From NCBI GenBank assembly GCA_035578905.1, contig JAQJVL010000688.1, positions 248,001-312,000 of the forward strand: DNA of 64,000 nt, read 5' to 3'. A model generated the notes under the pieces. It saw only the letters and a program-made list of their open reading frames with translations, was not told the DNA's origin and searched no databases. Every line of letters begins with the position of its first letter. The stretch's first letter is position 1. The stretch is from Stictocephala bisonia. Its lineage: Eukaryota > Arthropoda > Insecta > Hemiptera > Membracidae. Below, in pieces: positions 21,767 to 33,884 of this stretch. Made by a program: the position numbers and the translations under genes.

Positions 21767-22239
21767 GTACATTACTTACTCATTATGATTCTTGAATGTT
21801 TCAAGTGCTCTGGTTTGACTAGACAATACATCGCAGGACTTTCAGGTACATTACTTACTCATTATGATTCTTTCGTATTTCAAGTGCTCTGGTTTGACTA
21901 GACAATACATCGCAGGACTTTCAGGTACATTACTTACTCATTATGATTCTTGAATGTTTCAAGTGCTCTGGTTTGACTAGACAATACATCGCAGGACTTT
22001 CAGGTACATTACTTACTCATTATGATTCTTGAATGTTTCAAGTGCTCTGGTTTGACTAGACAATACATCGCAGGACTTTCAGGTACTTACTTACCCATTA
22101 TGAATCTTCAGTGTTATAAGTCCTATGGTTTGACTACACAATAAATCGCAGGACTTTTAGGTACATTACTTACTCATTATGATTCTTCATTGTTTCAACT
22201 ACTCTGGTTTGACTAGACAGTACATCGCAGGACTTTCAA
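21706..22239 (+). repeat. Tandem array of seven copies of the Tret1-like first coding exon
   Basis: Seven units at a 79-bp period (the sixth starts 78 bp after the fifth) each carry the 61-bp first coding exon of a Tret1-like transporter plus about 18 bp of the following intron (GTACATTACTTACTCATT). ATGs are at 21706, 21785, 21864, 21943, 22022, 22100 and 22179. Units 1, 2, 4 and 5 encode MILECFKCSGLTRQYIAGLS followed by a GTAC donor. Unit 3 has MILSYFKC. Unit 6 has TAA in place of the Tyr codon (TTQ*IAG). Unit 7 has lost the donor (TCAAAC in place of TCAGGT). The single-copy exons at 40375 and 55104 encode MTFKCTGLTRQYIAGLS with the same donor and phase. No MFS body exon follows before 42,167. 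The array could supply alternative N-termini to a distant body exon or be an orphan amplification. Confidence 0.85.
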
Positions 22240-22310
22240 ACTATAAGGACGAACGTATAAGGACTCAGAGAGCAAAAAGTGCTTTGAAGTGTAAACTCAG
22301 CTGCAGAAAG

Positions 22311-22380
22311 TAAATATATATATATATATTTACTATATATATAGTATAATATATATAGTATAATACTATATTTATATTTG

Positions 22381-22422
<42 letters not shown>

Positions 22423-22425
22423 CAA
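22311..22425. repeat. (TA)n-rich tract
   Basis: Two TA microsatellite blocks separated by short AT-rich DNA. Part of an inverted arrangement (AAATATAAATATAG both sides), probably from slippage. Confidence 0.85.
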
Positions 22426-22540
22426 ATATAAATATAGTTGTAGATGGTATATAAAAATTGTTAAAAGTCACCAAGGACAAAAAATAAAAATGTTTAGTGA
22501 ATGGCACAGTAGTTTTTTCTGTCTCCTCATATATCCGTCT

Positions 22541-22882
22541 GGACCCTTTCCGTTAATTGACTACTACTACTTTTTCCGTTAGTTTAATACTACTACTTTT
22601 CTATCACAATTACAGTTAAGTTAAGTCAGGTTACGTTAGGTGTCTACTAAAGTTGATCACGTACTGGTAAATCTAATGCTTGATTTACCGCTGAATGCGC
22701 TCTGTATGTAAGTTCTTGGAAAGCGATAAGATAAGGCTAACGATATCAGATTCCTAGTGGATAAGGAATACCACAGTGGACGTAAAAATGAGTGGAGAAC
22801 AGTTTTTAGAGCAATAGATTATTTATCATACGGTAGTGAATGAACGGAAAAAGTAGTGGTAGTGAATTAACGGAAAAAAATC
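22541..22882. mobile_element. MITE copy 3 (most compact)
   Basis: The left end is GGACCCTTTCCGTTAATTGA and the right end GTGAATTAACGGAAAAAAAT CC, giving terminal inverted repeats of about 40 bp with a second inner CCGTT block. About 340 bp, collinear with copies 1 and 2. No transposase ORF. Confidence 0.8.
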
Positions 22883-23619
22883 CATCTGTTTTTCTGTTCA
22901 CCTTCGGCAACACTGCTCATTTCAGGCCTTTAATGTTAGAAATACTATCGAGAGTATATTTTTAATTTTATCACAGAGTCACCAAAATACATTTTCAACG
23001 CTGAAACTATCTATAGATTTTATTGAATAAACTTAAAGTACATAACCATTTTAAAATTTAAGTGGGAACTTTTCAATTTACATACTTTAAACATATAAAA
23101 CTTCAATAGATTTTTTATCTTCAATTCAACTCCTTATCTTATCTATAACACTTCAATATTGAACCCTGTATCGAAAATTAAAAAAATTCAATTGTGGGGT
23201 TTTTAGTAGTAAACTTTTCAGTAATGTTCAATGGCTCTTTTTATCTATGCCTTGTTTTAAGAGCTTATTGCATTTAACATTACTTTGACAGATACATTAT
23301 TAAATGGTGAGTTAGAGATAAGTACGATGGACCTTAACCTATTTATATTAGTTTGCTACATATAGTTAAAATGAAATACAGCCATCTCGTTAAAAACGAA
23401 TTTCTCCAGGGACTATTATAGCCATTATTATAAGAAATGACTCGGTTTAGAGATAAATGAGACATTCACGCCTTATCCTAAAAAATGACTTAGAAACATA
23501 TAGCCTATCACAACCAACAACACAATCATGATCTATATGAACTGGGGGCATTGAGGTAATATTTTCCAATAAACAAAGGTAAATAACACTGATAAAAATG
23601 AAGCAGGGTCCGAAGTGTT
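22883..23619. other. Unassigned intergenic DNA
   Basis: AT-rich, no recognised gene or repeat. I looked for a degenerate MFS transporter body here, downstream of the exon array, and saw none. Confidence 0.4.
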
Positions 23620-23895
23620 ATATTCCTGAATGCCACCTACAAAACATGTGAAGTACGTGTGTGGGGTATCACTTGAATCGAGAACTTAGTTACTACCCAA
23701 GTTTGGCATCACTTAAGTGAATTAAATAGCTGTAACATGTCTCATACTTTGAAGTTAACTTAGTTACTACCCAAGTTTGGCATCACTTAAGTGAAATAAA
23801 TAGCTTTGATATTGATATGTTACACCCCTTGGGGTCGGTGAGAGGGTAATGCCTGCCTCAAGGTGTGTGGAGTGTGTGATGGGGTATTACATGAA
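23620..23895. repeat. 128-bp satellite, left part (interrupted by LINE 1)
   Basis: Two to three diverged units containing TTACTACCCAAGTTTGGCAT and CACTTAAGTGAA, and ending ...TGTGATGGGGTATTACATGAACCAA directly against the LINE tail. The same satellite resumes at 28,319. Confidence 0.8.
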
Positions 23896-24220
23896 CCAAA
23901 TGAAAATAAAAATAATGATTTATTCCACATCTAAAAACAGATTACAAACTAAAATTACAAAACAGCTAGGAATTTACTCTGCCACTTTTTCCAGTAGTGT
24001 GGCAGAGCAACTGAAAAAAAGATTAAAGTTTAAACAAGAGTCCAGTCCAATCACTGTAAATGCTTCCTCCTCTGTGTCGTCTGCTTAATACAATTAGTTA
24101 TTTACACAAAACTATATACAAATAAATAAAACAAAATTAAACAAGACAAAAAAGAAAGATATACTCTCTTTGAGAGACCTCATTTTAACAATTTTAACAA
24201 GAAATTTTAGCGTTAATAAA

Positions 24221-24221
<1 letters not shown>

Positions 24222-24262
<41 letters not shown>
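24222..24262. repeat. (TA)n microsatellite in the LINE 1 3' region
   Basis: About 40 bp of alternating TA. Confidence 0.9.
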
Positions 24263-24266
<4 letters not shown>

Positions 24267-24690
24267 AACAGACAATTATAGTAGTAAAGACTATTTTACA
24301 TTAAAACATTATTCAGAAACTGTAAACTTTCATTGGAATGTAACCAGTTCTGTAACAAAAAACTAAAATGTTTAAAAGATGTGCACAATTTGATTTCTAA
24401 AGGTAACTGGTTAAAATACTTAGGGCCCAGATACATGAAGGAGTGTCTAAAAGATGACCTATTGACTTTGGGTGTTTGAAAGATTTTTTGGACGTTACCT
24501 CTAGTACTATAAACTAATTAAAAAACTCCTTGGTTTCCACTTCTCATGTAAAACAATCTAAGTACTTTAAACACGAAAAGGTGTTGAACTGGCAGGATTT
24601 TAAGATGGCAAAAAAGAGGAAATGAACTTTCCCTTTTAGCTTTATTTAATATGATTCTGATAAAGTGATTTTGCAAAGTACGTAATTTAT

Positions 24691-27330
24691 CTATGTGATA
24701 TTTGAACGTTCCGCCCCAGCACTGGATTGCATCTGCAGTCTAGATTGAATTAGGGCATAATATAAGGATCTCATTAATTTTTCATCACAAAAGTTTTTCA
24801 GAAAATAAAATTTCCTAATGCCTGATTTTAATTTGCCATGTAAAAAATTAATATGTTTTTTCCATGAAAGCTTTTTGTCCAAATAAATACCAAGGTATTT
24901 GAAATTGTCTACTTTTTCTATACTTACACAATTACAATTATCACCTGAACATAAAGTTTCATGGTATTTTAGAGGTTCGTTAAAGTTAAAATCGTGAAAA
25001 TCAAAAATCATAAATTTTGTTTTATTTACGTTTACTATTATTTTATTTTCAAAACACCAATTTCTTAAGGTTTGTATATCCTTCACCATACAACTCCACA
25101 CATTTTGATAGGAGTTCTCAGCATAGAAAAAAGCAATGTCATCAGCAAAAGCACTTGGTTGGGAAAAAATGGTTTTTTTTAGCAGATCGTTTAAGAAAAT
25201 TAAGAATAGAGTTGCAGACAGGACAGATCCCTGTGGGACTCCTGCTTTAATGATAAGAGGTGAGCTTAAGGTGTTACAGATTTTCACCTGTTGCCTGCGA
25301 TTGGTAAGGAAACTTTGAAACCAGCTTAGGGCTGTTCCTCTGACTCCAATTGAATTTAATTTATTTAAAAGTATTTCATGGTTAACTAGATCAAAAGCCT
25401 TCTTAAAATCAATAAATAAACCTGTCATCTTTTTAACATTATTAAAATTGTTAAAAATTGTATTTGAAAAATTAAGCAGCGCATCTTCAGTAGATCTTCC
25501 TGCTCTAAAACCATATTGATGTTCACTAAAAAAGTTTGCCGAATTTAAGAATTTAACTAATCGTATTTTCATGATTTTTATTCAAATATTTTAGAAAAAA
25601 TAGACAAAAGTCTTATTGGTTTCAGATTATTAAGTTTCACTGACGTTCTTTTCTTAAAAATAGGAACTACTACGCTTAGTTTTAGTTGTCCAGGGAAAAC
25701 ACCGTTTAGAAAACTTAAGTTGATTACATGAGTTAAAATTAAAGAAATCTCTGACGCTATGTTCTTAATTAGAATAGTATTAAAATTATCAAAACCGCTT
25801 GATTTTTTATTTTTTAATCCGTTAATAGTAGAAAGTACTTCGTTTTCTGTCGTTGGAGTAATAAATATGGAGTTCAAACTTTGCGGAAGTGGCGCCTCGG
25901 TCAAGGTTGTGTTGTTATCAGAAGGACCTGTTTGAGTTGAGATAAGGTAATCGTTAATCATTTTCGCTACTGTTTCATGGTCAGAGATAGTTTCACCGTT
26001 ATCTAACTCTATTTTGTCAACACCCTTTTTCACATTACCACCACTTAACTTGTTTATTACATTTCACTGCATTGTGATATCCCCCTTACAGTAGTCAATC
26101 AATTTAGAATAATACTGATTCTTTGTAAAATCTATTTCTTTCGATAAATTTGTAGAAAATGTCTTAATATAATTTAAAAAGTTCTGATCATAAGGCCTTT
26201 TTTTTGCTTATTTTATAAAGGTGTTTCTTTTTATCCAATTTTTTAATCAATCTAGACGTTATCCATGGACTACAAGATTCAGCTTTACTCAACCTATTAC
26301 TAATATTTACAGTAGACTTACAACTATTTACAGATTCAATTAGCGTTTTATGAAACATATTAAAACATAACCTGAAGATGGAAGCTTTGCTTTCGAAAAC
26401 GTTTGTGTTGTAATAAATTTTATATTGGATTTACGATCTATGAATTGTATTATCTTATATTAAAACATGTATTTACATTGTCCACTTTAAAACAGTTACT
26501 CCAATCAATAGCTTGCAATTTAATTTTTAATGCTGCAAAATCAACTTTGGTACTCACACAAGTCTTATTTGACCTATTTAAGAAATTAGCTTTCCTGCGT
26601 GTCGAAAGTTCCATTTTTAGACCTAAAACGCAGTGATCCGTTAAATTAATGTCAAATACTTCACTTTTAAATTGATTTAAAAACTTGTGTCGGATGAAAA
26701 TATGATCTATACACGTTTTCGAACTAACTGTAATTCGGGTTGGCTTATTTATAAATTGTGCAAAACCATGGCTATGTAAAAGACTTAAATAATTTTGAGA
26801 GATTTGCTTTTCACTTAATGTATCTAAATTTATATCTCCGATGATAACTGTATTATTTTGCAACTGATTCAGCTTGGCACTCAATTCATTTACAAAATCA
26901 TATTCCGAAAAGCTGTGCAATCTATATAAACAAAAAAGATTTAAGAATGAATTTTCATAATTTATTTTTATGAGCAGCGAGTCGTAAAAATAAATTATGC
27001 TGTAATAAAATTAATATTTAGTTCAACTGCATTTATATGTTCCGCTACGTAACACATGACACCTCCAGCTCTGTAGGTGTCATTACACTTATAAAAAACT
27101 TTATAACCCGGAATAGTGTAAAAGTTAATCTCTTCACTGTTGATCCAAACTTCACTAAAAACAATAAAACTAATATTTTTTTAAATTTGATTTAATTCTA
27201 ACAAGAACGTGTTAAAATTACTTCGCAAGCTCCTGATATTGGCATAGATTAAATTTAAACTATTTGAATCTGTATTGAAAAATATATTTACATCATTGAT
27301 TTCGTTTGGATTTGACATATTTATCTAGCT
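24691..27330 (-). pseudogene. LINE 1 EN-RT polyprotein relic
   Basis: The endonuclease starts near 27,320 (NLIYANIRSLRSNFNTFLLE, then SEVWINSEEINFY) and is broken near 26,930. It continues at 26,920-26,450 with TVIIGDINLDTL and CIDHIFIRHK, then NLTDHCVLGLK. The RT runs 26,033-25,578 (KKSSGFDNFNTILIKNIAS, FLNGVFPGQLKLSVVVPIFK) and 25,572-24,691 (YGFRAGRSTEDALLNF, LFIDFKKAFDLVNHEILLNK, GVPQGSVLSATLFL, FADDIAFF). The FADD catalytic motif is intact. The C-terminal part is frameshifted near 24,730. Not functional as it stands. Confidence 0.85.
26357..26468. mobile_element. 88-bp insertion nested in LINE 1, flanked by 12-bp direct repeats
   Basis: ATATTAAAACAT occurs at 26,357-26,368 and 26,457-26,468. 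The 88 bases between interrupt the endonuclease/RT linker that is continuous in LINE 2. The insert carries AACCTGAAGATGGAAGCTTT, then GCTTTCGAAAACG. A 12-bp target duplication points to retrotransposition of a short RNA or of a 5'-truncated element end. Confidence 0.65.
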
Positions 27331-27744
27331 CAAAATATATATGTATACTACTGCTAAACAAAATACTCGGTTATAAAATTACTATTTTTACAATTTTATT
27401 AAAACTTGGTCTATAAAATTTGGTTTTTGAAATTTGTATACTTTTATACATAGAAATTTAGTTATAGTACAGCCGGAATATTAAAAATAAAATAAAATAA
27501 AATATTGCTGTCAAATAAAATGTTATATAAACTAAAAGGACATCGTACAAAAGTATAACACAAACAAAACAAGATCATTTACCGTACTGTGAGTCATTTG
27601 AGGTTCACTATGTCACTGTAGGTGTTGATCTGTTTTACAGCTTCCCCTTGAGCTCTTCGGGCGAAAAACTTCCCATCTCTGCACCAGGCGAAGGTATACC
27701 CGATGTCGCGACATTTGTCCTTTAGGCACCTGAGAAACAGTTTG

Positions 27745-28295
27745 TTAATTAATGTAGATCCTGGAGTTTGGATGGAGTTTGTCGCTCACTTGCTGCGCTG
27801 TCAGAAGATTCTTCTCTTTGTATTTAGTGATCCAGTCATCCTTTAATGTTCTGCTTTGGAACTGTATGATGAGGGATGGCTGCCGGTTTTTCTTAAAAGA
27901 GGGCACTCTGTGCGCGGCCGCGATGTCACTGTCCTTTACTTCCACCCCCAGAGCTGCTCTCACGTCCTTCACGATATCTGTCACATTCTCTCCCGGAGTT
28001 ACTGGTAGACCACTTACTTCTACGTTGTTTTTCCTCGAATATTGTGCGATGTTCCACATCCTGTCCTTCAACTCGCCTACTTCCTTCTTCAAAGTGTCAT
28101 TCTCAAACTTTAATTCCTCATTTTCTTTCTTAAAGCCTGCGAATTTCTTCATTATATCATATTAGCTTCATCCAGTTTGTCAGATACAAACTGAACTGAC
28201 TTTGAAATATCTGCCATCTCATTCCTAAAATCTTTTAGTTCACTGAAAACGTCGTTTTTGAAACTTTCCATAACTTTCACTAATGGAACTTAAAT
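27745..28295 (-). pseudogene. LINE 1 ORF1 fragment
   Basis: From about 28,295 the reading is VMESFKNDVFSELKDFRNEM, matching LINE 2 ORF1. It is broken by two TAA codons near 28,155, then continues as an open stretch: coiled coil (FKKENEELKFENDTLKKEV), NNVEVSGLPVTPGENVTDIV and VKDSDIAAAHRVPSFKKNRQ, the pattern of the baculovirus FP/LINE ORF1 nucleic-acid-binding family. It binds the element's RNA in intact relatives. The 5' part, including the PHD finger, is missing. Confidence 0.75.
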
Positions 28296-28318
28296 ACCGA
28301 GTTATTATCCATATTAAT

Positions 28319-31015
28319 AAGATTGGTATCACTTAAGTGAATTAAACATCAATAACATGACAAGCCCCTTGGCGTTTGGGGATATTGTAATGCCAGCCTC
28401 AGTGTGTGTGTGGAGGTGTAAGGATGGGTAGCACTTGAACCAACAACATTCTTATTACTGAAGTTAAGCGAATCAAAAAGATGTGACATGTCAGACCCCT
28501 TGTAGTTGAGGAGAGGGTATTGCCTGCCTCTGGGTGTGTGGAGGTGTAAGGATGGGTAGCACTTGAACCAACAACATACTTATTACTGAAGTTAAGCGAA
28601 TCAAAAAGCTGTGACATGTCAGACCCCTTGTAGTTGAGTAGAGGGTATTGCCTGCCTCTGGGTGTGTGGAGGTGTAAGGATGGGTAGCACTTGAACCAAC
28701 AACATACTTATTACTGAAGTTAAGCTAATCAAAAAGCTGTGATATGTCAGACCCCTTGTAGTTGAGGAGAGGGTATTGCCTGCCTCTGGGTGTGTGGAGG
28801 TGTAAGGATGGGTAGCACTTGAACCAACAACATACTTATTACTGAAGTTAAGCGAATCAAAAAGCTGTGACATGTCAGACCCCTTGTAGTTGAGGAGAGG
28901 GTATTGCCTGCCTCTGGGTGTGTGGAGGTGTAAGGATGGGTAGCACTTGAACCAACAACATTCTTATTACTGAAGTTAAGCGAATCAAAAAGCTGTGACA
29001 TGTCAGAACCGTTATAGTTGAGGAGAGGGTATTGCCTGCCTCTGGGTGTGTGGAGTGTGTGATAGGGTATAATTGAACCAACAACTTACTTATTACTGAA
29101 GTTAAGCGAATCAAAAAGCAGTGACATGTTAGAACCCTTGTAGTTGAGAAGAGGGTATTGCCTGCCTCTGGGTGTGTGGAGTGTGTGATGGGGTATAACT
29201 TGAACCAACATCTTACTTATTACTGAAGTTAAGCAAATCAAAAAGCTGTGACATGTCAGAACCCTTGTAGTTGAGAAGAGGGTATTGCCTGCCTCTGGGT
29301 GTGTGGTGTGTGATGGGGTATAACTTGAACCAACAACATTCTTATTACTGAAGTTAAGCGAATCAAAAAGCTGTGATATGTCAGAACCCTTATAGTTGAG
29401 GAGAGGGTATTGCCTGCCTCTGGGTGTGTGGAGGTGTAAGGATGGGTAGCACTTGAACCAACAACATTCTTATTACTGAAGTTAAGCGAATCAAAAAGCT
29501 GTGATATGTCAGAACCCTTATAGTTGAGGAGAGGGTATTGCCTGCCTCTGGGTGTGTGGAGGTGTAAGGATGGGTAGCACTTGAACCAACAACATTCTTA
29601 TTACTGAAGTTAAGCGAATCAAAAAGCTGTGACATGTCAGACCCCTTGTAGTTGAGGAGAGGGTATTGCCTGCCTCTGGGTGTGTGGAGGTGTAAGGATG
29701 GGTAGCACTTGAACCAACAACATTCTTATTACTGAAGTTAAGCTAATCAAAAAGCTGTGACATGTCAGACCCCTTGTAGTTGAGGAGAGGGTATTGCCTG
29801 CCTCTGGGTGTGTGGAGGTGTAAGGATGGGTAGCACTTGAACCAACAACATTCTTATTACTGAAGTTAAGCGAATCAAAAAGCTGTGACATGTCAGAACC
29901 CTTATAGTTGAGGAGAGGGTATTGCCTGCCTCTGGGTGTGTGGAGTGTGTGATAGGGTATAATTGAACCAACAACTTACTTATTACTGAAGTTAAGCGAA
30001 TCAAAAAGCAGTGACATGTTAGAACCCTTGTAGTTGAGAAGAGGGTATTGCCTGCCTCTGGGTGTGTGGAGTGTGTGATGGGGTATAACTTGAACCAACA
30101 TCTTACTTATTACTGAAGTTAAGCAAATCAAAAAGCTGTGACATGTCAGAACCCTTGTAGTTGAGAAGAGGGTATTGCCTGCCTCTGGGTGTGTGGAGTG
30201 TGTGATGGGGTATAACTTGAACCAACAACTTACTTATTACTCATGTTTGGTATCACTTAAGTGAATCAAATATCTATAACATGTCACTCCCCTTGAAGTT
30301 GGGAAAGAGGAACACCAACCTTAGGATGTGTGAAGTGTGAGATATGGGGAATCAATTGAACTAACAACTTAGTTATTACCCAAGTTTGGTAGCGCTTAAA
30401 TGAATTAAACATCTGTAACAAGTCACGCACTTTAATGCCAGTCAGTCTCAGGGTATTTGAATGTGTGAGATGGGGCGTCACTTGAACCAAGAACTTAGTT
30501 ATTAACCAAGTGTTGTATCGTTTAAGTGAATTAAACATCTGTAGCATGTCAAGCCCTCGGAGTTGGGGAGAGTGCAGTGCAGGTTCAGGGTGTTTGAAGG
30601 AGTGAGATGGTGTATCACTTGAATGAACAGTTTAGTTAATTCCCAAGTTTGATATCACTCAAGTGAATCAAAAAGCTTTAATTTGTCTCGCCCCTTGGAG
30701 TTGAGAGAGATTAACGCCAACCTCATGATACGTGTAGTTAGAGAGGTGGGGAATTACTTAAACTAATATGTTAGTTACTACCCAAGTTTCGTATCCCTTG
30801 GAGTTGGGGAGATGGTAATGCCAGCCAGGGTGTGTGGAATGTGAGAGATGGGGTATCACTTGAACCAACAACTTATAGTTATACCCAAATTTAGTATCTC
30901 TTAAGTGAATGAAACTGCTGTAACTTGTGACACCCCGTGGACTTGGGGAGTGGGTAATACCAGCCTCAGGGTGAGTAGAAAGTATGAGCATGAAGCCAAG
31001 AGAGAGCTTAATTTT
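28319..31015. repeat. 128-bp satellite array, about 20 units, with an 890-bp higher-order repeat
   Basis: The unit includes CAGACCCCTTGTAGTTGAGG, AGAGGGTATTGCCTGCCTCT, GGGTGTGTGGAGGTGTAAGG, and ACCAACAACATTCTTATTAC TGAAGTTAAGCGAATC. The unit spacing is 128 bp at 28,491 and 28,619. Two sub-types alternate (GATGGGTAGCACTTG and GTGATGGGGTATAACTTG), and the series around 29,061 recurs at 29,951, i.e. 890 bp later. Units from about 30,240 onward are more diverged. Repeated minus-strand ORFs of 79-88 codons are artefacts of the array. Confidence 0.93.
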
Positions 31016-31022
31016 CAGTCTC

Positions 31023-31820
31023 ATTTAGAAACTCCGCTAGTTCGAGGAACCTGTGGAACTCTTTAGTGCCAAAGAATGCAGTCAAACACTCTATCTCATA
31101 GATAGAAGAAGCTTTCTTTTCTTGGGGAGTCAAAGTACGAGAGGTAAAAAGCAATAGGCTGCTGAAACTATCGAACTCCTGGGACAAAACCGTAGGAATA
31201 GTAAAGCAGGAGGTATTAGTCTACAAGATAAACTTGGCTGAAAAGTCCGGCATCCGAATATCTGGAGACTGCATAATGGCCTTCTTCAAAACATCAAAGG
31301 ACATCTGCTGAGCTTGTCCTTTGATGTTTCTTGAGCTTACTTTGACAGGGTTAACGGCAATGCCCGCGTTGCGAAGGCACTTCAGAACTTCCTCCAGATG
31401 TTCTATGTGTTCTTGGAATGTTTCACTGTAGACAAGAAGATCGTTCAAATAGTTGAAGACGAAGCTGAATTTCATATCGTGGAAGATGGGATGAAACGCC
31501 TGGTCAAAGTCTGGGCTACCACAGCTAAGCCCATAGGAACATGAGTTCATTGATAATGGTTCGAAGAACACAGAAACTGGTAACTTGCTTTGATTCCTTG
31601 GCAAGAGGAATCTGATGATAGGCCTGGTTGACATAAAAAATACTAATGAACTTGACCTTACCGAACCAGTAAAACACCGAATTCAAGTCTTAAAAGGTTA
31701 CTGAGTCGACGGAAATCTTGGCGTTCAGACTATAGTCAATGACAAGCCTAGACTTCCCGTTAGGCTTCAATACCAGGAATGCTGGACTTGTATACACTGA
31801 GCGGTTTCCATCTAGTCAGA
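31023..31820 (-). pseudogene. Ty3/gypsy-like pol fragment (RT to RNase H)
   Basis: Minus-strand reading from about 31,820: SPAFLVLKPNGKSRLVIDYS, then a stop and frameshifts, then FNYLNDLLVYSETFQEHIEH and LRNAGIAVNPVKV in the ORF at 31,634-31,221, and finally RTLTPQEKKASSIYEIECLT with FHRFLELAEFL (RNase H region). The RT box is YLND where the family normally has YxDD. No gag, integrase or LTR was found. A dead fragment of an old LTR retrotransposon, lying against the satellite array. Confidence 0.8.
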
Positions 31821-33880
31821 AATGTACCGTATGAGAATAGGTACTAACAAAACTCTTATAAAAATATCAGTAAATACAACTAATACAAAGTACGTAGCTT
31901 TAATATTTTTTTAAAATTTGACCACAAGATTAAAAGGTCATCGGTGCTTACAGCTAAGAAGCTTTTTTAAAAAATACCTTTTTTTAATGTGTAGAACTAC
32001 TTGTTACTTTTCTTGGCTGGTCAGTTAGTTCAATAATGGTAATATAACTCTGACATGGGTTTAGATTGGGAACGAGTGAGTTAGTGAGGGTAAGGGTGTG
32101 GGTTAAGTCATGTAATGTGTTATTATTAAATTGAGAACAGTCAAAACTAAAGCATTTTGCCTCCACGTAATTTTATGAACCATTGCTTTAGGAAGGTTTA
32201 AACATGTTGTCTTCTTGTGAGTATCCTGAGTTCTCCTTTTGAGAATCCTTACAGGGTCACCAATATAACTTTAAGTGTTACATCATTCAAGCCTTTAACT
32301 AAACTATGTATATTTTGTTACTTCCGAAAATACTCATTCGCTTTAGTGACCCTGAGTACACCCACACACCGCACGATGTTGTGCAATTAGTTTATAAATA
32401 TCAGCAAAGTATTTCTGCATAGAACGGATAGAATATGGTTTAATAACACAGTCCAATATTTCGTAAAGAATTGATAAATGTGCATTCAACAGTATTGGAT
32501 GGTTTTTGATAAATTAGACCAGTTAAGTTCCACATATATACAAATTTCATCAGTAATGTAATACATAAAATAACTTGAAGAGCTGTTAATCATAACTGAA
32601 TTGTTTACATCATCAGCCCACTTTTCATCGTGTAATAGTACGTAACATTGGAGTCAAATTATTAATAGTTAAAATAGTACGTTTTGGTTATCAAGAAAAT
32701 GTTCGATTATTTATGACGAGTAAGAATCATAAAGTATCTTAATAATAATTCGCAATTAATATTTGTTTATAAAGAGTTTACTTTTTAATATTTTTAATGT
32801 TTATAACTTATCATTTGATTTATAAGTCCTAACAGGTTTTTTTTCAGATTTTTACTTATGTTTCCATCTGACCTCATTCAAAACAAAATCAATCAAAACG
32901 TTAATGTGGCAACGATTGTTTATCACTTAGTTCATGGACACATCACACAATAAAACTGATTCTACTTGTTTTCCCACCGATATCCGACAGTGTTGAGTTG
33001 AACATTTGTATAGTGTAGGCTTATTAAAGGATCAAATATTTAACATTTCGAATAAAACCTAAATAGTTTACTAACAATTCTTTAGAGTAAAATTTCGTTT
33101 GATTTACTGTTCGAATTCATTGTTATTCAAAGTAATTTAGAAACACTACGTTGAAATTAGTACATTTTTGTTTATAAAGGCTTAATTGCGTCTGGAACAG
33201 AACACAGCGTGTCTTAATTATACATAACTTAGTAAATAGAAACAGGTGGTATGTGGTGGAACTACTCTGCTTGTACAAGGATATTATTAGCATTGTCACC
33301 TCACTAAAAGTCAAAACTAACAAACAAGAACCGGAGTGTAAAGTACAGAGTAAATAGGAACATTGTCAGTAAAGACTGCTATCCCACTGCAGCTTTCGAG
33401 GGTATATTTACCAGGTGAGACGTACATATTAGGATAATCTCTCAAATATTCTTCTTTTAAGTTACCAATAATATATCTTTAGTTCTTGCGGATGAAATGA
33501 AATAACATTTTTATATTTTTGTTTTGTGCAGATTTTTTACTTATACAATGTGTTTATATAGTTGGAAGAGATAAATTTTGAAGTGACAGAGTTATTTAAT
33601 GTTAAACTATATTTTACGCATCAAACAAATAACATGCATAAGATGAAGAAATAATATTATTATGGAAAACGTGTTTTAGTGTAGGAAAAGTAGGTGAAAT
33701 TTTTTTAAGATCTGCAAATAACGTGGTCCAGTACCTATTGAGAAAGAGGCCTGCTCAGTAAAAGAATTGCCCTTAATGAAGTCAAATAAAGATAGTTTAA
33801 CCTACAACTCATTACTATTTACCTAGTAAACTTAGATATGCCTTGGTAAAAATAATAATGATTACTGTTCATGACCTAAG
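31821..33880. other. Unassigned intergenic DNA
   Basis: AT-rich. ORFs of 60-66 codons at 31,984-32,166 and 33,123-33,323 have no recognised domain. Nothing supportable. Confidence 0.4.
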
Positions 33881-33884
33881 TTTA

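Larger units (their letters stand above)
23896..28318 (-). mobile_element. LINE 1: decayed non-LTR retrotransposon (ORF1 + EN/RT), 5'-truncated
   Basis: On the minus strand: part of ORF1 (coiled coil plus FP-like domain), endonuclease, reverse transcriptase, and a 3' UTR ending in AATAAATCATTATT. Same family as LINE 2: its 3' UTR shares CCAGTAGT and GAGTCCAGTCCA with 34,515-34,545, and the proteins align throughout. It carries several frameshifts and stops and a nested 88-bp insertion. It sits inside a satellite unit: ...GAACCAA on one side and TTGGTATCACTTAAGTG on the other. CR1/jockey-like by protein style; clade not settled. Confidence 0.85.

Noticed and set aside
22240..23600. A degenerate MFS body exon downstream of the exon array
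   Set aside because: No GRK, PESPxxL or PETKG-like words in any plus-strand frame by eye.
28399..30547. Series of 72-88-codon minus-strand ORFs
   Set aside because: They repeat with the 128-bp satellite unit and have no coding character.
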